Source: Acidobacteriaceae bacterium KBS 146
Lineage (GTDB): Bacteria; Acidobacteriota; Terriglobia; Terriglobales; Acidobacteriaceae
Length of the DNA: 64,000 bases
Direction: 5' to 3'
NCBI GenBank assembly: GCA_000688615.1
Contig: JHVA01000001.1
Span: 2,480,001-2,544,000 of the forward strand
Made by a program: the position numbers and the translations under genes
The notes under the pieces: model-generated
What the model saw: only the letters and a program-made list of their open reading frames with translations
The model's database searches: none
What the model was told of the DNA's origin: nothing
Shown: one piece after another, positions 28,701-37,400 of the stretch
Layout of the letters: every line of letters starts with the position of its first letter
Numbering within the stretch: position 1 is the stretch's first letter

Positions 28701-29142
28701 TTGGTACGTGGACGGCCTCGTCACCCTGCAGAGCGGTATGCCATTCGCGATTACGCAGGCGACCAACTTCAACGCCTTCGCAGGCTTCGGAACCCAGCGG
28801 CCCACCATCCAGGGCTCCGCCAATCTCCCCTCCGGCAAGAGAACCGTAGGCCACTTCATCAACACCGATGCCTTCTCTGTCACACCGCAGTTCAAGCTTG
28901 GCAATGCATCGCGTGACCCTGCGCGTGGACCAGCCTATCGCGACCTCGATCTCGGCCTCGTTAAAAACACCCGGCTCAGCGAAAGGATCGCCCTCGAGCT
29001 CCGCGGCGAAGTCTTCAACGTGACCAATACCCCCGCCTTTGCCCAGCCCGCGGCAACCGTAGGAGTCTCGAACTTCGGCTCCATCACAGCCACCACGTCA
29101 GACCCGCGCGTCGTTCAGGTCGCCGGCAAACTTCACTTTTAG
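25774..29142 (+). CDS. TonB-dependent receptor with carboxypeptidase-regulatory-like N-terminal domain
   Basis: 1122 residues. It has a signal peptide (about 1-21), a carboxypeptidase-regulatory-like domain (about 25-105, GDLTGSITDSTEAAIRRAKIT), a plug (about 120-240) with the acidobacterial motif MLPLNGRNVISL and IDDIDEFAIMSSGISAEFGRFNGG, and a barrel with the EFFLQDDWKVTPRLTVNAGLRW segment, ending VQVAGKLHF with a terminal Phe. It is an outer-membrane importer of unknown substrate. The start codon lies in AT-rich promoter DNA without a Shine-Dalgarno, suggesting a very short or absent leader. It diverges from an HTH-TOBE regulator. Confidence 0.92.
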   Translation: MQQFCGRLIFVLLVLTMTLFGQSGSGDLTGSITDSTEAAIRRAKITITSEIAVGISLRTESTDSGDYAVASLRPGVYTVQVAAPGFVTLIRSGVSIRTGQRERLDLTLQPGASDQTVYVTADTSLLTTESGALTTVVGRDSITMLPLNGRNVISLTTLAAGVSLPPGTLLPRINGGRPRTNEYLYDGVSALQPEPGQVAFFPIIDDIDEFAIMSSGISAEFGRFNGGVVNLTTKAGTSAFHGEVYDFLRNEVLNARNYFTPTSSRKPLFRRNQYGAALGGPVWPRRLFFFTDYQGTNQAVGVVRTSTVPTLAQRGRPDANGNPTAGFNFGANNIFDPTTTVTSGNSFSRAQFPNNTIPRNRVDPAALALLGRYPLPTSTAATNNYVRVGNDIDHQNQFDIRLDAQLSERDHAFARYTYFHDVEKPVTPLPDGSGVISGTILSTGNVTGLSRTLGQQYVANETHSFNPRTVNEARFGYTRRALNRAGVAVAGSASAELGIPGIPSNAAFNSALPVFAIAGITQLGSSPSTFSNFSTNVTQVFDMVSRVQGKHALKAGIDLRWEHLDAVQPPNPAGNFGFSTLFTNQAGITASGNALASFLLGQVNAFSIDLQNSTIRPRAHIAEFFLQDDWKVTPRLTVNAGLRWTLNFPSTEAHDQGAIFNLATQQYQYLGKDGFPRSARELHYGNFGPRLGFSYLITPKTVVRSSYGLTFIEQTGITTPFTTPQFPFLQTVQQATLDSIHPAFVLSGGPSVAPIPLNADAGLGQGVFTVNRKLGSGYVQQWNLSVQHELPRDLIFEIAYTGSVITRVGIPDINLNQLTVDQLAKGSALTATTTNPFYNQIPSSSSIGGKTVSVAQLMKPYPRFLTVSAFRNNTGRTNYNAAEFKLEKRTSYGLTASLSYTHSKIMDDASSVFDSSILTGPVANYPVADSLNPSLERDVSLGDMPNITVGSAIYAIPLGRGHQYASSGVLSWLLGGWYVDGLVTLQSGMPFAITQATNFNAFAGFGTQRPTIQGSANLPSGKRTVGHFINTDAFSVTPQFKLGNASRDPARGPAYRDLDLGLVKNTRLSERIALELRGEVFNVTNTPAFAQPAATVGVSNFGSITATTSDPRVVQVAGKLHF

Positions 29143-29149
29143 GCCGCAC

Positions 29150-29974
29150 TTACTTTGTATGAAACAACTTGTGATTAATGTCGGGCCAGAACTCTTTGAA
29201 GGTAAAGTTGGCGGAGTCGATAATGCAACTCGTCAGCCATCTCTGGCCCACCTTAGTCCAGGTCTGATACTGATCCGGATAATAGAGCGTCGCCACTCCC
29301 GCTGCAGCACCGGAGCCGATAATCTCTGATGCGTTAAACGTATTCCTGCCTGAATCGCTGCGGGTCACCAGAACACGCGTAGCAGCGTAAAGGGCTCGTC
29401 TGCCAACGCCGCCATGGCCTTTCGTATAGAAGCGGTTGTCCTGGTGGAAGATCACCGGCCACAGTCCGCTCACCATGAAGTTCTCGTCCGCCGTATCCAG
29501 CAGGGTGTGATAGTAGTAGCGGCCATATCCCGCCGCTCCCTGATGAAACTCAGGATAAGAATTACTCGCCATCGAGACCCCGGACTGGATCGCCGCAATG
29601 GCAAACGACGAATAATCGAAGCTGTTCTTCGCGGCAATCAGAAACTTCTGTTTCGGTGTCTGTGGAGGGAGCTGTGTGCCGGCCGAAACCGCGCTGAAGT
29701 TCGGCATAATCCCCAGAATGCGCTTGGTCTGCTGCGGCCCGCTACTTGCCTGACTGGCGCTCGCACTGGACGGTGATCCTGATGTCCCGGGCGCTGAATC
29801 CGCCGCCTGGGGAGCATCCGGCAAGTCTGCCATCTCCACCTTCGCCTGATTGGTCTGCATTCCCTGGGCAGCCATTCGCGATCCATACAAGGCCGGAAAC
29901 AGCAAAACAGCGATTGCAGTAACGCTGGAGAGGCGGCAAAGAGAAATGGGCATAAAAGGGTATAAACGCATCAT
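29150..29974 (-). CDS. Secreted acidobacterial protein of unknown function
   Basis: 274 residues. A signal sequence (about 12-36) is followed by a low-complexity Ser/Ala/Gln-rich linker (residues 45-80), then a conserved-looking domain starting KRILGIMPNFSAVSAG and including SFDYSSFAIAAIQSG, GYGRYYYHTLLDTADENFM, and a C-terminal IDSANFTFKEFWPDI. I recognise this only as an unnamed family seen repeatedly in acidobacteria. Alternating small and aromatic residues could form outer-membrane or envelope structure. It converges on the TonB receptor gene with 7 bp between stops. Confidence 0.75.
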   Translation of the reverse strand: MMRLYPFMPISLCRLSSVTAIAVLLFPALYGSRMAAQGMQTNQAKVEMADLPDAPQAADSAPGTSGSPSSASASQASSGPQQTKRILGIMPNFSAVSAGTQLPPQTPKQKFLIAAKNSFDYSSFAIAAIQSGVSMASNSYPEFHQGAAGYGRYYYHTLLDTADENFMVSGLWPVIFHQDNRFYTKGHGGVGRRALYAATRVLVTRSDSGRNTFNASEIIGSGAAAGVATLYYPDQYQTWTKVGQRWLTSCIIDSANFTFKEFWPDINHKLFHTK

Positions 29975-30006
29975 CGTCGAAATAGATGCGGCCTCTCGAA
30001 TAATTT

Positions 30007-31239
30007 TTATGAGTTTGCTAATAGATTTATCTTTCTCGCGACCGTGGTCAGTATCTCCAATGCCTGGTCGATCTGTTCCCGCGTGTGCTCACTCGTCATA
30101 ATCGTGCGGATGCGAGCCTTTCCTTCCGGAACCGTCGGAAACGCAATTCCCGTTGCCATCAGACCGGCCTCGAACAGGGCCCGCGAGAACTCCATCGTCG
30201 CTCTGCCTTCCCCCACAAGAATCGGCGTAATCGGCGTCTCGCTCGCAGGCGTCGTTCTTCCGCCTATATCGAAACCGGTTGCCGCCAGCTGTTCTTTGAA
30301 GTAGCGCGTATTCGACCACAGCCGTTCAATACGCTCCGGCTCTCTCTCAAGCAGATCGAACGCGGCAATGCAGGTAGCCGCGACCGAAGGGGGATGCGAT
30401 GTCGAGAATAAAAACGGTCGTGCCCGATGGTAGAGATAGTCAATCAGATCTCTCGACCCGCAGACATATCCTCCCAGCGCTCCAATCGCCTTCGACAGCG
30501 TTCCCACCTGCACATCCACGCGGTCCGTGCAGTGGAAGTGGTCAACCGAGCCTCGCCCGTTCCGGCCCAGGACTCCAGAGGCATGCGCGTCATCGACCAT
30601 CATCAGCGCCCCATACCTATCTGCCAGATCGCAGAGCTTATCGACGGGACCGATGTCTCCATCCATCGAAAAAACACCGTCCGTAATAATCAGCTTGCGG
30701 CCGGGTTCTTTCTCAATCTCTCGCAGCAGCTCCTCGCAATGGGCCACATCCTTATGCCGAAAGACCTTGATCTTCGCTCGCGAGAGTCGAGCGCCATCAA
30801 TAATGCTGGCGTGATTCAACTCGTCGGACAGGATGAAGTCTTCCTTTCCCAGGATGCTCGACACCGTGCCCGCATTCGCAGTAAAGCCTGATTGAAAGAC
30901 CACGCAGGCCTCGACACCCTTGAAGGCCGCAATCTTCTCTTCCAGCTCCATGTGGATGCGCATCGTACCCGCAATCGTGCGCACCGCTCCTGAGCCCACG
31001 CCATACTTCCGGATGGCCTCAATCGCTGCTTCGCGCAGTTTGGGATGATCGCAGAGTCCCAGATAATTGTTTGAAGCGAGATTAATGACGCGTTTGCCGT
31101 CATAGGTGCAGAGCGGCCCTTGCTCATCTTCAAGGACACGCAGCTTGAAGTAAGTCCCGCGCTGCTTCAATTCGTTCAATTGTTCCGTCAAATAAGCGAG
31201 TTGCGGTCTCACACGCGCTCCAGTGGTCATAGTCAACAT
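30007..31239 (-). CDS. kbl: Glycine C-acetyltransferase-like PLP enzyme (2-amino-3-ketobutyrate CoA ligase)
   Basis: 410 residues of the alpha-oxoamine synthase family. The PLP lysine is in TLSKAIGALGGYVCG and the cofactor aspartate lies in LMMVDDAHASGVLG. NLASNNYLGL and FQSGFTANAG are family motifs. Kbl cleaves 2-amino-3-oxobutyrate with CoA to glycine and acetyl-CoA, the second step of threonine breakdown; serine palmitoyltransferase and BioF are close relatives. The usual partner tdh is absent, so the exact acyl-CoA substrate is not certain. ATGs at 31239 and 31230 are both plausible starts. Confidence 0.85.
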   Translation of the reverse strand: MLTMTTGARVRPQLAYLTEQLNELKQRGTYFKLRVLEDEQGPLCTYDGKRVINLASNNYLGLCDHPKLREAAIEAIRKYGVGSGAVRTIAGTMRIHMELEEKIAAFKGVEACVVFQSGFTANAGTVSSILGKEDFILSDELNHASIIDGARLSRAKIKVFRHKDVAHCEELLREIEKEPGRKLIITDGVFSMDGDIGPVDKLCDLADRYGALMMVDDAHASGVLGRNGRGSVDHFHCTDRVDVQVGTLSKAIGALGGYVCGSRDLIDYLYHRARPFLFSTSHPPSVAATCIAAFDLLEREPERIERLWSNTRYFKEQLAATGFDIGGRTTPASETPITPILVGEGRATMEFSRALFEAGLMATGIAFPTVPEGKARIRTIMTSEHTREQIDQALEILTTVARKINLLANS

Positions 31240-31386
31240 CCTAAACCTTCATCCCCAGGCAATCTTTCCGCCTCCAGACAGCATCCAAATCAACGGACAT
31301 TACGATGTCTAATGGAACTCGCTGAATCAAAAGAGATTTTCAAAAAGAAATAGCGATTCTGAACGAAATGAGGCCCCGTAAGTACG

Positions 31387-32307
31387 ATGACAGGCAAGAA
31401 CGTCTTCCCTCCCGCACTCAAATTCCTGACAGTCACCCTCCTCTCAGCAGCAATCTTTACCGGCTGCGGTAAATCCAAGCAGGACCAGGCTGTCGATCTG
31501 GCCAAAAAGCAGGCTGCCGCCACTGGCCAGGCCCAGCAGGTCGTCTCTGTCGATAAAAACGGCAACACCATCACCACTACAGTGCAGCCTCCACTGCCCG
31601 GCCAGACAGGCCAGCAGATCACCACCACCGTCACGCCTGCCTCTTCCGTTCCAACCGGTGCGCCTGCAGTCGCTGGTGGTCAGGCAGCCGTCGCCCCCGG
31701 ACCGCAGAACGAAGCAGTCACGGCAGCAAATCAGGGTTCGGCTCCTGCCTCAGCTCCAGTCCCCACTCCCGGCAATCCAGTGATCGTACCGGCCGATGTT
31801 AAGATCCCCGCCGGCACTACCCTCGCCATCCACATCAACCAGCACCTCAGCGTTAAAACCACTCGGGCTGGCGATCGCTTCGATGGCGAGATCGCGGAGC
31901 CTGTCGTTGGTGACAACAATCGCGTCATCGTTCCCCGCGGAACCCCCGTCGGTGGCGTTGTCGCCGCCTCCCATAAGCGTGGACACTTCAAAGGCGCCTC
32001 GATCCTTCAGCTTCGGCTCACCTCGATGACGCTCAACGGAACCAGCTATCCCCTCCAGACCAGCAGCCTTACTCGCACCAAGAAAGGAAAAGGCAAGCGC
32101 AGCGCAGCGTTCATCGGCGGAGGCAGCGGGCTCGGCATGCTCATCGGCGGCGTCGCGACCGGAGGAACCGGTCTCCTCATCGGCGGCCTCGCCGGCGCCG
32201 GAGCAGGCACCGCAGTTGCCGGACTCACCGGCAATGGCGACATCGATATCCCCTCCGAATCCGTCATCCGCTTCCGGCTCGCGGACTCTCTCTCGATTCA
32301 GCCCTGA
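31387..32307 (+). CDS. Glycine-zipper lipoprotein with TrbI/SLAP-like beta region
   Basis: 306 residues. A lipoprotein signal with lipobox FTGC (Cys about residue 27) is followed by a low-complexity Gln/Ala/Val/Pro-rich linker (about 40-135). A beta-rich domain follows (about 138-230: VKIPAGTTLAIHINQHLSVKTT, GDRFDGEIAEPV, VIVPRGTPVGGVV), then a glycine zipper (about 240-285) of GG-rich small-residue repeats. The core matches the acidobacterial family with an IPAGTxLxVRLxxxLST motif. It is an envelope lipoprotein of unknown role. It diverges from the kbl-like gene. Confidence 0.75.
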   Translation: MTGKNVFPPALKFLTVTLLSAAIFTGCGKSKQDQAVDLAKKQAAATGQAQQVVSVDKNGNTITTTVQPPLPGQTGQQITTTVTPASSVPTGAPAVAGGQAAVAPGPQNEAVTAANQGSAPASAPVPTPGNPVIVPADVKIPAGTTLAIHINQHLSVKTTRAGDRFDGEIAEPVVGDNNRVIVPRGTPVGGVVAASHKRGHFKGASILQLRLTSMTLNGTSYPLQTSSLTRTKKGKGKRSAAFIGGGSGLGMLIGGVATGGTGLLIGGLAGAGAGTAVAGLTGNGDIDIPSESVIRFRLADSLSIQP

Positions 32308-32330
32308 GCCCACGAACATCAGGACACGAG

Positions 32331-32361
32331 AAAAAGCCCCGGCGCGATGGCCGGGGCTCTT
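32331..32361. terminator. Bidirectional intrinsic terminator
   Basis: A perfect 9-bp stem AGCCCCGGC / GCCGGGGCT (32335-32343 and 32350-32358) with a 6-nt loop. AAAAA precedes it and CTTT follows, so it can end both the rightward lipoprotein gene and the leftward hscA-fdx-iscX operon. Confidence 0.85.
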
Positions 32362-32381
32362 TCATTGACCGCATCAAGCGA

Positions 32382-32597
32382 CTACTTCGCGTCTTCGAAC
32401 TCTTCATGCCAGGCGGTCTGGATCGCCTCCAGAATTCCTTCGTTCGACTTCGACGGATCCCCCACAAAGCCCGGCAACTCGGTCACATACTTATGAAGGT
32501 CGGTAAACCTCACGCTATAAGGATCAACGTCGGGATACTTCTCCTGCAGTTGAATTCCGATCTCTTCTGTATCTGTCCAATTGATCTCACGCGGCAT
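32382..32597 (-). CDS. iscX: IscX-type Fe-S assembly protein
   Basis: 71 residues, close to the usual IscX length of about 66. The pattern INWTDTEEIGIQLQEKYPDVDPYSVRFTDLHKYV and LPGFVGDPSKSNEGILEAIQTAWHEEF matches IscX, an acidic protein that binds the cysteine desulfurase IscS and iron. It is the last gene of a leftward hscA-fdx-iscX operon, 14 bp after fdx. Confidence 0.93.
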   Translation of the reverse strand: MPREINWTDTEEIGIQLQEKYPDVDPYSVRFTDLHKYVTELPGFVGDPSKSNEGILEAIQTAWHEEFEDAK

Positions 32598-32611
32598 ATC
32601 TCTCTCCTCCG

Positions 32612-33043
32612 TTAGTCCTTCTTCACCGCTGCCGGCTTTCCTTCCTGCACATAATTACGATTCCACTTCGGAATCTCGACGACATACGTTCCCGGCTTCT
32701 CAATTACCGCTTGGCATCCCAGGCGGGAATTCAACTGCACATCAGCCGCAGTCTCCATGCGATCCAGTTCTTTATCCTCAGGCTCGCTGACCCCGCTCAT
32801 GCCCTCTTTCACCCACAGGTGACAGGTTGTGCACGCACAAACGCCACCGCACGCATGGTCCAGAAAAATTCCATAGTTTTCCGCGACATCCAGAAATGAC
32901 ATCGGCTCACCATGCCCGTCGTAGGGCAACGTATCAAACGGAAACTCAACCGTTCTGCCCTCGGGCTCAAACGTCACCCGAACCATACCTTCGCCCGCAG
33001 GCTTTGAAAGATCTACAACCTGGTCCTTATTGATCTCACTCAT
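32612..33043 (-). CDS. fdx: [2Fe-2S] ferredoxin, Isc type
   Basis: 143 residues. The cluster ligands are C65, C71 and C74 in HACGGVCACTTC, and C110 in RLGCQ, the adrenodoxin-like CX5CX2C-Cn arrangement of Isc ferredoxins. It supplies electrons during Fe-S cluster assembly. N- and C-terminal extensions make it longer than the usual 110 residues. It lies 3 bp from hscA and 14 bp from iscX. Confidence 0.93.
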   Translation of the reverse strand: MSEINKDQVVDLSKPAGEGMVRVTFEPEGRTVEFPFDTLPYDGHGEPMSFLDVAENYGIFLDHACGGVCACTTCHLWVKEGMSGVSEPEDKELDRMETAADVQLNSRLGCQAVIEKPGTYVVEIPKWNRNYVQEGKPAAVKKD

Positions 33044-33046
33044 CTT

Positions 33047-35044
33047 TTAATCTTCCGTCGACTCTCCGGCCGTAGCCTCTTGCTTCACCGAAGCCTCGAT
33101 CGCCTCAGCCTCCTGTTTTGCATCAACCACCTGCGCCTTCGCAAACGGATGCGGCGCTGTTGGTCCCTCTCCTATGCTCTCACCTGCGGCCTCCATCGTC
33201 TTGCCGCCCAGTGCGCCGGTGACCGCCGAATCCATCATCAGCTCCGCAAACCTGCGTGTCGCCTGATCCAGTCGCTCAATCGCCCTGCGAATGACCTTAT
33301 AATCTCCGCCCATCACCGAAGCTTTAAGCTCATCCACACCCTCGTTGATCTTCTCAATCTCGTCGGACGTCAACTGCTGCCACGCCTCGTGCTTGTGGCC
33401 CTTCTCGACCGCGGCCAGAATCGTGTCCGCCTCGTTCTTCGCCTCAATCACCTGTCGGGCGCGAATATCCTCCTCGGCGTTATCAAACGACGACAGAATC
33501 ATCTCCTCCACCTGCTCGTCCGTCAGGCCATAGGTCGGTTTCACCTCAACCTCGGCCTCTTTGCCGCTCCGCTGCTCGCGTGCACTGACGTGGAGAATAC
33601 CGTTGGCATCGATCAGAAACTTCACCTCGATGCGCGGCAGGCCTGCCGTCATGGGAGGAATTCCCTTCAGATCGAACCGGGCCAACGACCGGCAATCCTT
33701 CGCCAACTCGCGCTCGCCCTGCACCACATGGATCGCGACATTCGCCTGACCATCAACGCCCGTCGTGAAATGCTCCGTCGCGCTTGCCGGAATCGTCGAA
33801 TTTCGCTGAATGATCTTCGCAACGACGCCGCCCAGAGCCTCAATTCCAAGAGACAAAGGGGTCACGTCGAGAAGCAGAAGGTCTTCCGTCGCTTTCGATC
33901 CGCTTCCGCTCAGAATGTCTGCCTGTACCGCCGCGCCAAGCGCTACGACCTCATCGGGATTCAGCTCCGTATGTGGCTTTCGGCCTCGCGCACTCAACCC
34001 GAACACCTCATCCACAAGCCTTCGAACTGCCGGTATCCGGGTCGAGCCACCTACAAGCACCACCTCGTCGATCACCGAAGCCTGCAGCCCGGCATCCTTC
34101 AAGGCCTGCTTACAGGGACCCGCTGTCCGGGCAATCACCCCCGCAATCAGCTCTTCGAACTGAGGCCGTGTTATCTCACGCAGATATCGCTGCCCACTCG
34201 GGAGGGTGACGTCGAGCTGTGCCACCTCTTCCTCTGACAACCGGATCTTAGCCTCGATCACCGCCTTGCGGATCGCCTGAACAGTCTCGCCGTTATTCCG
34301 GACATCTTCGCCCAGATCTCCGGCAATGTCGTCCAGGGCAATCGCAATCAGCAGATTGTCGATGTCATCGCCGCCGAGGTGCGTATCGCCACCCGTCGCA
34401 ATGACCTCGAAGATCCCTTCGTGCAGCTTGAGGATCGAGATATCGAAGGTACCGCCGCCAAAGTCGTATACGGCGATCACTCCGTCCTTATTCTTCTGCA
34501 ACCCATACGCCAGGGCCGCTGCAGTCGGCTCATTCACGAGCCGCAATACCTCCAGGCCCGCAATTCGGCCCGCATCTTTTGTCGCCTGTCGCTGGGCATC
34601 GTTGAAGTAAGCCGGAACTGTGATCACGGCCTTCGTGACCGGAGCCTGAAAAAATCTCTCCGCGTTTTTCTTCAACTGCGTCAGCACATAAGCGGATATC
34701 TCCGGCGGCGTGAGGGTCTTCTCACCTACCTTCAACTTCAAGACCTCACCCTGCTTGAGCTCGTCCACCAGCCGGAAGGGGAAGAGCTTCAGCTCCTCCT
34801 CCACATCCTCGATGCCTCGGCCCATCAGGCGCTTCGCCGAATACACCACACTGCTGGCATCGTTCAACAGAGCTCCTCGCGCCGCGTTTCCGACGACGAT
34901 GCCCTCCGCCGTCACCGCCACCACCGAGGGCACCAGCCGCTCTCCATCTTCACCCGGAACCACCGTAGGGGTCTCTCCCTGCATATAGGCCACCAGCGAG
35001 TTGGTCGTCCCCAGGTCAATCCCTACTACGCGCTCATCTGCCAT
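33047..35044 (-). CDS. hscA: Fe-S assembly Hsp70 chaperone
   Basis: About 665 residues from ATG 35044, which has AAGGA 8 bp upstream. The nucleotide-binding domain has [14 protein letters not shown] near the N-terminus, [14 protein letters not shown] and the [17 protein letters not shown] motif. The substrate domain contains [16 protein letters not shown]-terminal Glu/Ala-rich tail follows. The adjacent fdx and iscX genes identify it as HscA, which with HscB helps transfer clusters from IscU. The genes hscB, iscS, iscU and iscA are not in the window, so the Isc set is split in this genome or the J-partner is encoded elsewhere. Confidence 0.92.
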   Translation of the reverse strand: MADERVVGIDLGTTNSLVAYMQGETPTVVPGEDGERLVPSVVAVTAEGIVVGNAARGALLNDASSVVYSAKRLMGRGIEDVEEELKLFPFRLVDELKQGEVLKLKVGEKTLTPPEISAYVLTQLKKNAERFFQAPVTKAVITVPAYFNDAQRQATKDAGRIAGLEVLRLVNEPTAAALAYGLQKNKDGVIAVYDFGGGTFDISILKLHEGIFEVIATGGDTHLGGDDIDNLLIAIALDDIAGDLGEDVRNNGETVQAIRKAVIEAKIRLSEEEVAQLDVTLPSGQRYLREITRPQFEELIAGVIARTAGPCKQALKDAGLQASVIDEVVLVGGSTRIPAVRRLVDEVFGLSARGRKPHTELNPDEVVALGAAVQADILSGSGSKATEDLLLLDVTPLSLGIEALGGVVAKIIQRNSTIPASATEHFTTGVDGQANVAIHVVQGERELAKDCRSLARFDLKGIPPMTAGLPRIEVKFLIDANGILHVSAREQRSGKEAEVEVKPTYGLTDEQVEEMILSSFDNAEEDIRARQVIEAKNEADTILAAVEKGHKHEAWQQLTSDEIEKINEGVDELKASVMGGDYKVIRRAIERLDQATRRFAELMMDSAVTGALGGKTMEAAGESIGEGPTAPHPFAKAQVVDAKQEAEAIEASVKQEATAGESTED

Positions 35045-35109
35045 CAACAAAGTCCTTTTCTGTGCTGGCCTCTCAGTCCTCTCTGACGCATTCTCCTTCT
35101 AGGAAGAAG

Positions 35110-35170
35110 TGTCATCCTGAGCGGAGTCCCTCGCGGCCTTATGGCGAGAGACGAAGTCGAAGGATCTGCG
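35110..35170 (-). repeat. Dispersed repeat copy (reverse orientation)
   Basis: It reads TGTCATCCTGAGCGGA at its left end and GAAGTCGAAGGATCTGCG at the right, the reverse complement of the copies at 37456, 37663 and 44611. The internal part (CCCTCGCGGCCTTATGGCGAGAG) forms a hairpin with arms differing from the other copies. Confidence 0.75.
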
Positions 35171-35297
35171 GTTCTCTTCAAGCAAACGGCCCACAGCCCC
35201 TGACTCTTCTATTGTCCTACACTCACGCTGCCTGGCCTTGGCAACGTCCACCGTCATGCCAGATTGGATGCCCCGCCTCCGGACGCCGATGCCGGCC

Positions 35298-35954
35298 TCA
35301 CTCGGCTCTCACCAACTCCCTGCGGAGACCTGCCGCAAGCCATGCTTCGTATGCATCACCCGTCCAGCCACGCTCTCGCACCAGCATCCGGAAGACCTCT
35401 CTGCTCGTCATAGCCCACAGAATGGCGCGAGCATCGTCATGGCCCAGCCCCTCTCGCAGCAGATTCGCACGCTCTAAGGCATCGATCACCATTACCTGCG
35501 AGTCGTACCTCTGGCAATTACGCTCGTCCTCGACCGCCGCGAACTCAGGCGCCACCATCCCCGCCCCCCGCAACAGATTCTCCACCGGGATCTCCGCCTC
35601 ATAAATTCTCCGCGCAAATCGCGGCGGAAAAGCCAGCAGTTCCATCGGGTCAGTAACCTTCCTCGCCTCCGCAAGCAGCGATTGAAAGCCGTCTCCAAAC
35701 CGTGCCTCGTCCAGCAATTCGGAGACGATCCCTTTCTTCGAGCCAAAGATCGCGTAAACCGTTGGAACCGCGACGCCAGCCGCCCTCGCTACAGCAGGAA
35801 TCGTCATCCCAGCATAGCCCGTCTCCTCAAGCAATCGCCGGGCCGCCGTCGCAATCCTCTTCCGGGTGTCACCCGCCTGCCGCTGCCGGGCAGGCGACGC
35901 ATATGCGCGCTTCTGGCCGGTTGCGCTCTTCGTTTGGTTGTTCTTGTCCGCCAT
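35298..35954 (-). CDS. TetR-family transcriptional regulator
   Basis: 218 residues. A basic N-terminal stretch is followed by a TetR HTH (about residues 29-75: TRKRIATAARRLLEETGYAGMTIPAVARAAGVAVPTVYAIFGSKKGIV), then a helical ligand domain with no family signature I recognise. The gene diverges from an NAD(P)-binding protein gene, with two inverted repeats between them, so it likely represses itself and that gene. Confidence 0.9.
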   Translation of the reverse strand: MADKNNQTKSATGQKRAYASPARQRQAGDTRKRIATAARRLLEETGYAGMTIPAVARAAGVAVPTVYAIFGSKKGIVSELLDEARFGDGFQSLLAEARKVTDPMELLAFPPRFARRIYEAEIPVENLLRGAGMVAPEFAAVEDERNCQRYDSQVMVIDALERANLLREGLGHDDARAILWAMTSREVFRMLVRERGWTGDAYEAWLAAGLRRELVRAE

Positions 35955-35964
35955 GGGTGTATTG

Positions 35965-36027
35965 CTGTCTTTTGACAGTATAGATTTTTATTTGATATAT
36001 GTTCATATATTGAATAGCAGAACATAT
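35965..36027. promoter_or_regulatory. Two inverted repeats in the TetR/NAD(P)-binding divergent region
   Basis: CTGTC and GACAG flank TTTT at 35965-35978, 11 bp before the tetR start. ATATGTTC (35997-36004) and GAACATAT (36020-36027) flank a 15-bp AT-rich spacer. Either could be the TetR operator; the first has compact TetR-like geometry. Confidence 0.5.
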
Positions 36028-36120
36028 AGACCGTCTCTTCGCTCCGTCTTCGCCGTGGCGGAGCGCGGCAAATCCGCTAACCACCAAAACCGTTTTAGAC
36101 GGTTAGGGAGAAAAACGATC

Positions 36121-36735
36121 ATGCGACTCACGATTCTCGGAGCGACCGGCGGAATCGGCCGGCTCCTCGTCCCCCTCGCCCTCGATGAAGGCCATCAGGT
36201 GACCGCCTTCGCTCGAGCCCCCGAGAAGATCCGCCAGACCGACCCGCAGTTGCGGGTGCTGGGAGGAGACCTTTTCCAGCCGGAAGCGATGGCGGCGGCC
36301 ATTCGAGGCAGCGACGCCGTGCTCTCGGCCTTCGGTCCGACAACCCTTCGCCGTACTCATCTGCGCCGGGACTTCGGGAGAACGATCGTCCAGGCGATGC
36401 GCCTCGCCGGAGTGAGCCGTTTTATCCATGTTTCGACCGCCTTCCTGTTTGGCGAAGGGGGCCTGGTCTTCGCTGTCATGTCGAAGACGCTCTTCCGAAA
36501 CGTGACCGAAGACCATCGCGAGAGCGAGCAGGAGATGACTCAGCCCGATCTCGCCTGGACGATTCTGCGACCACCACGTCTGCTGGACGGGAGGCCCACT
36601 GGTCACCCACGCGTGGTCGCCGGTCATCTTCCGAAGGGCGGATTCGCGATCTCGCGAGCCGACGTCGCCGCTTTCATGCTGCAGGAGGCTGTGGCTCCGA
36701 AGTATGTGCGCCAAGTCGTTGGGCTGAGCAACTGA
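36121..36735 (+). CDS. NAD(P)H-binding atypical short-chain dehydrogenase (NmrA-like)
   Basis: 204 residues. The Rossmann glycine motif is ILGATGGIGRLLV at the N-terminus, the DAVLSAFGPTT segment follows strand 4, and FIHVSTAFLFGEGG precedes the active region. This is an atypical SDR of the NAD(P)-binding family, often acting as sensor or quinone/flavin reductase. The ATG at 36121 has GGGAGA upstream. It diverges from a tetR gene and is probably under its control. A terminator follows. Confidence 0.88.
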   Translation: MRLTILGATGGIGRLLVPLALDEGHQVTAFARAPEKIRQTDPQLRVLGGDLFQPEAMAAAIRGSDAVLSAFGPTTLRRTHLRRDFGRTIVQAMRLAGVSRFIHVSTAFLFGEGGLVFAVMSKTLFRNVTEDHRESEQEMTQPDLAWTILRPPRLLDGRPTGHPRVVAGHLPKGGFAISRADVAAFMLQEAVAPKYVRQVVGLSN

Positions 36736-36777
36736 TTTCCATGTCACCCAGCTGCTTCTTTTGGAGCAGCGTGATTT

Positions 36778-36815
36778 AGAAGGAGCGGCTTTCTCTGCTC
36801 CTTCTTCTCTTCCGA
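36778..36815 (+). terminator. Intrinsic terminator after the NAD(P)-binding protein gene
   Basis: A perfect 9-bp stem AGAAGGAGC / GCTCCTTCT with a 10-nt loop, followed by the T-rich run TCTCTTCC. It lies 43 bp after the stop codon. Confidence 0.7.
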
Positions 36816-36914
36816 TCACCTTAAGCAGCGGTGGGGGCAGAAAATTATAGAAAGCTCATCTCACTGTGACGTATACGCAGGACATCCTGTTTCGGACCGT
36901 GATACCGTCAGGCC

Positions 36915-37397
36915 ATGGAGCTTAATCCATACGCTAAATTTCTCAAAGATCAGGAGCCCATTCCGGTCATTACCGCTACGGTGGAACGGCTCCATGCCCT
37001 GATTGATCCGCTTACTCCTGCCCAGGCCGATCGCAGTCCCTCTCCGGGAAAGTGGAGCATTCGGGAGATTCTCGCGCACCTTGCCGACTGCGAACTGGTC
37101 TTTGCGGTTCGTCTGCGCCAGACGCTGGCCGAAGCGCACCACATCATCCAGCCCTTTAACCAGAATATGTGGGCAGACCGGTATGCTGCCTACGATCTCC
37201 AGTCAGCGTTTGAGATGTTCGCTGCGGCGCGAAACTGGAATCTCAAGTTCCTTACCTCGGTGACCGCGGATGACCGTCATCATCCGACGACCCATCCCGA
37301 ACGGGGAACGATGACTTTGTGGACGATTGTCGCGACGATTGCCGGGCACGATCTCAACCACCTGGAGCAGATCGAGCGGCTGGCCGCCATGGCCTGA
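36915..37397 (+). CDS. DinB-family (four-helix) protein
   Basis: 160 residues of the DinB/YfiT-like metal-dependent fold. The helical bundle includes WSIREILAHLADCELVFAVRLRQTL (first His, ligand) and a C-terminal TIVATIAGHDLNHLEQIERL (HDLNH, two more His), a standard three-His metal site. Such proteins are often thiol-transferases or enzymes of unknown specificity. The name should not be confused with DNA polymerase IV. No operon partner. Confidence 0.88.
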   Translation: MELNPYAKFLKDQEPIPVITATVERLHALIDPLTPAQADRSPSPGKWSIREILAHLADCELVFAVRLRQTLAEAHHIIQPFNQNMWADRYAAYDLQSAFEMFAAARNWNLKFLTSVTADDRHHPTTHPERGTMTLWTIVATIAGHDLNHLEQIERLAAMA

Positions 37398-37400
37398 ATT

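Noticed and set aside
33080-34237. Rightward open frame of about 385 codons
   Set aside because: Antisense to hscA, which has full Hsp70 motifs.
36915-37397. DNA polymerase IV because of the name DinB
   Set aside because: It is the unrelated four-helix DinB/YfiT-like family; the real polymerase IV is at 61241-62341.
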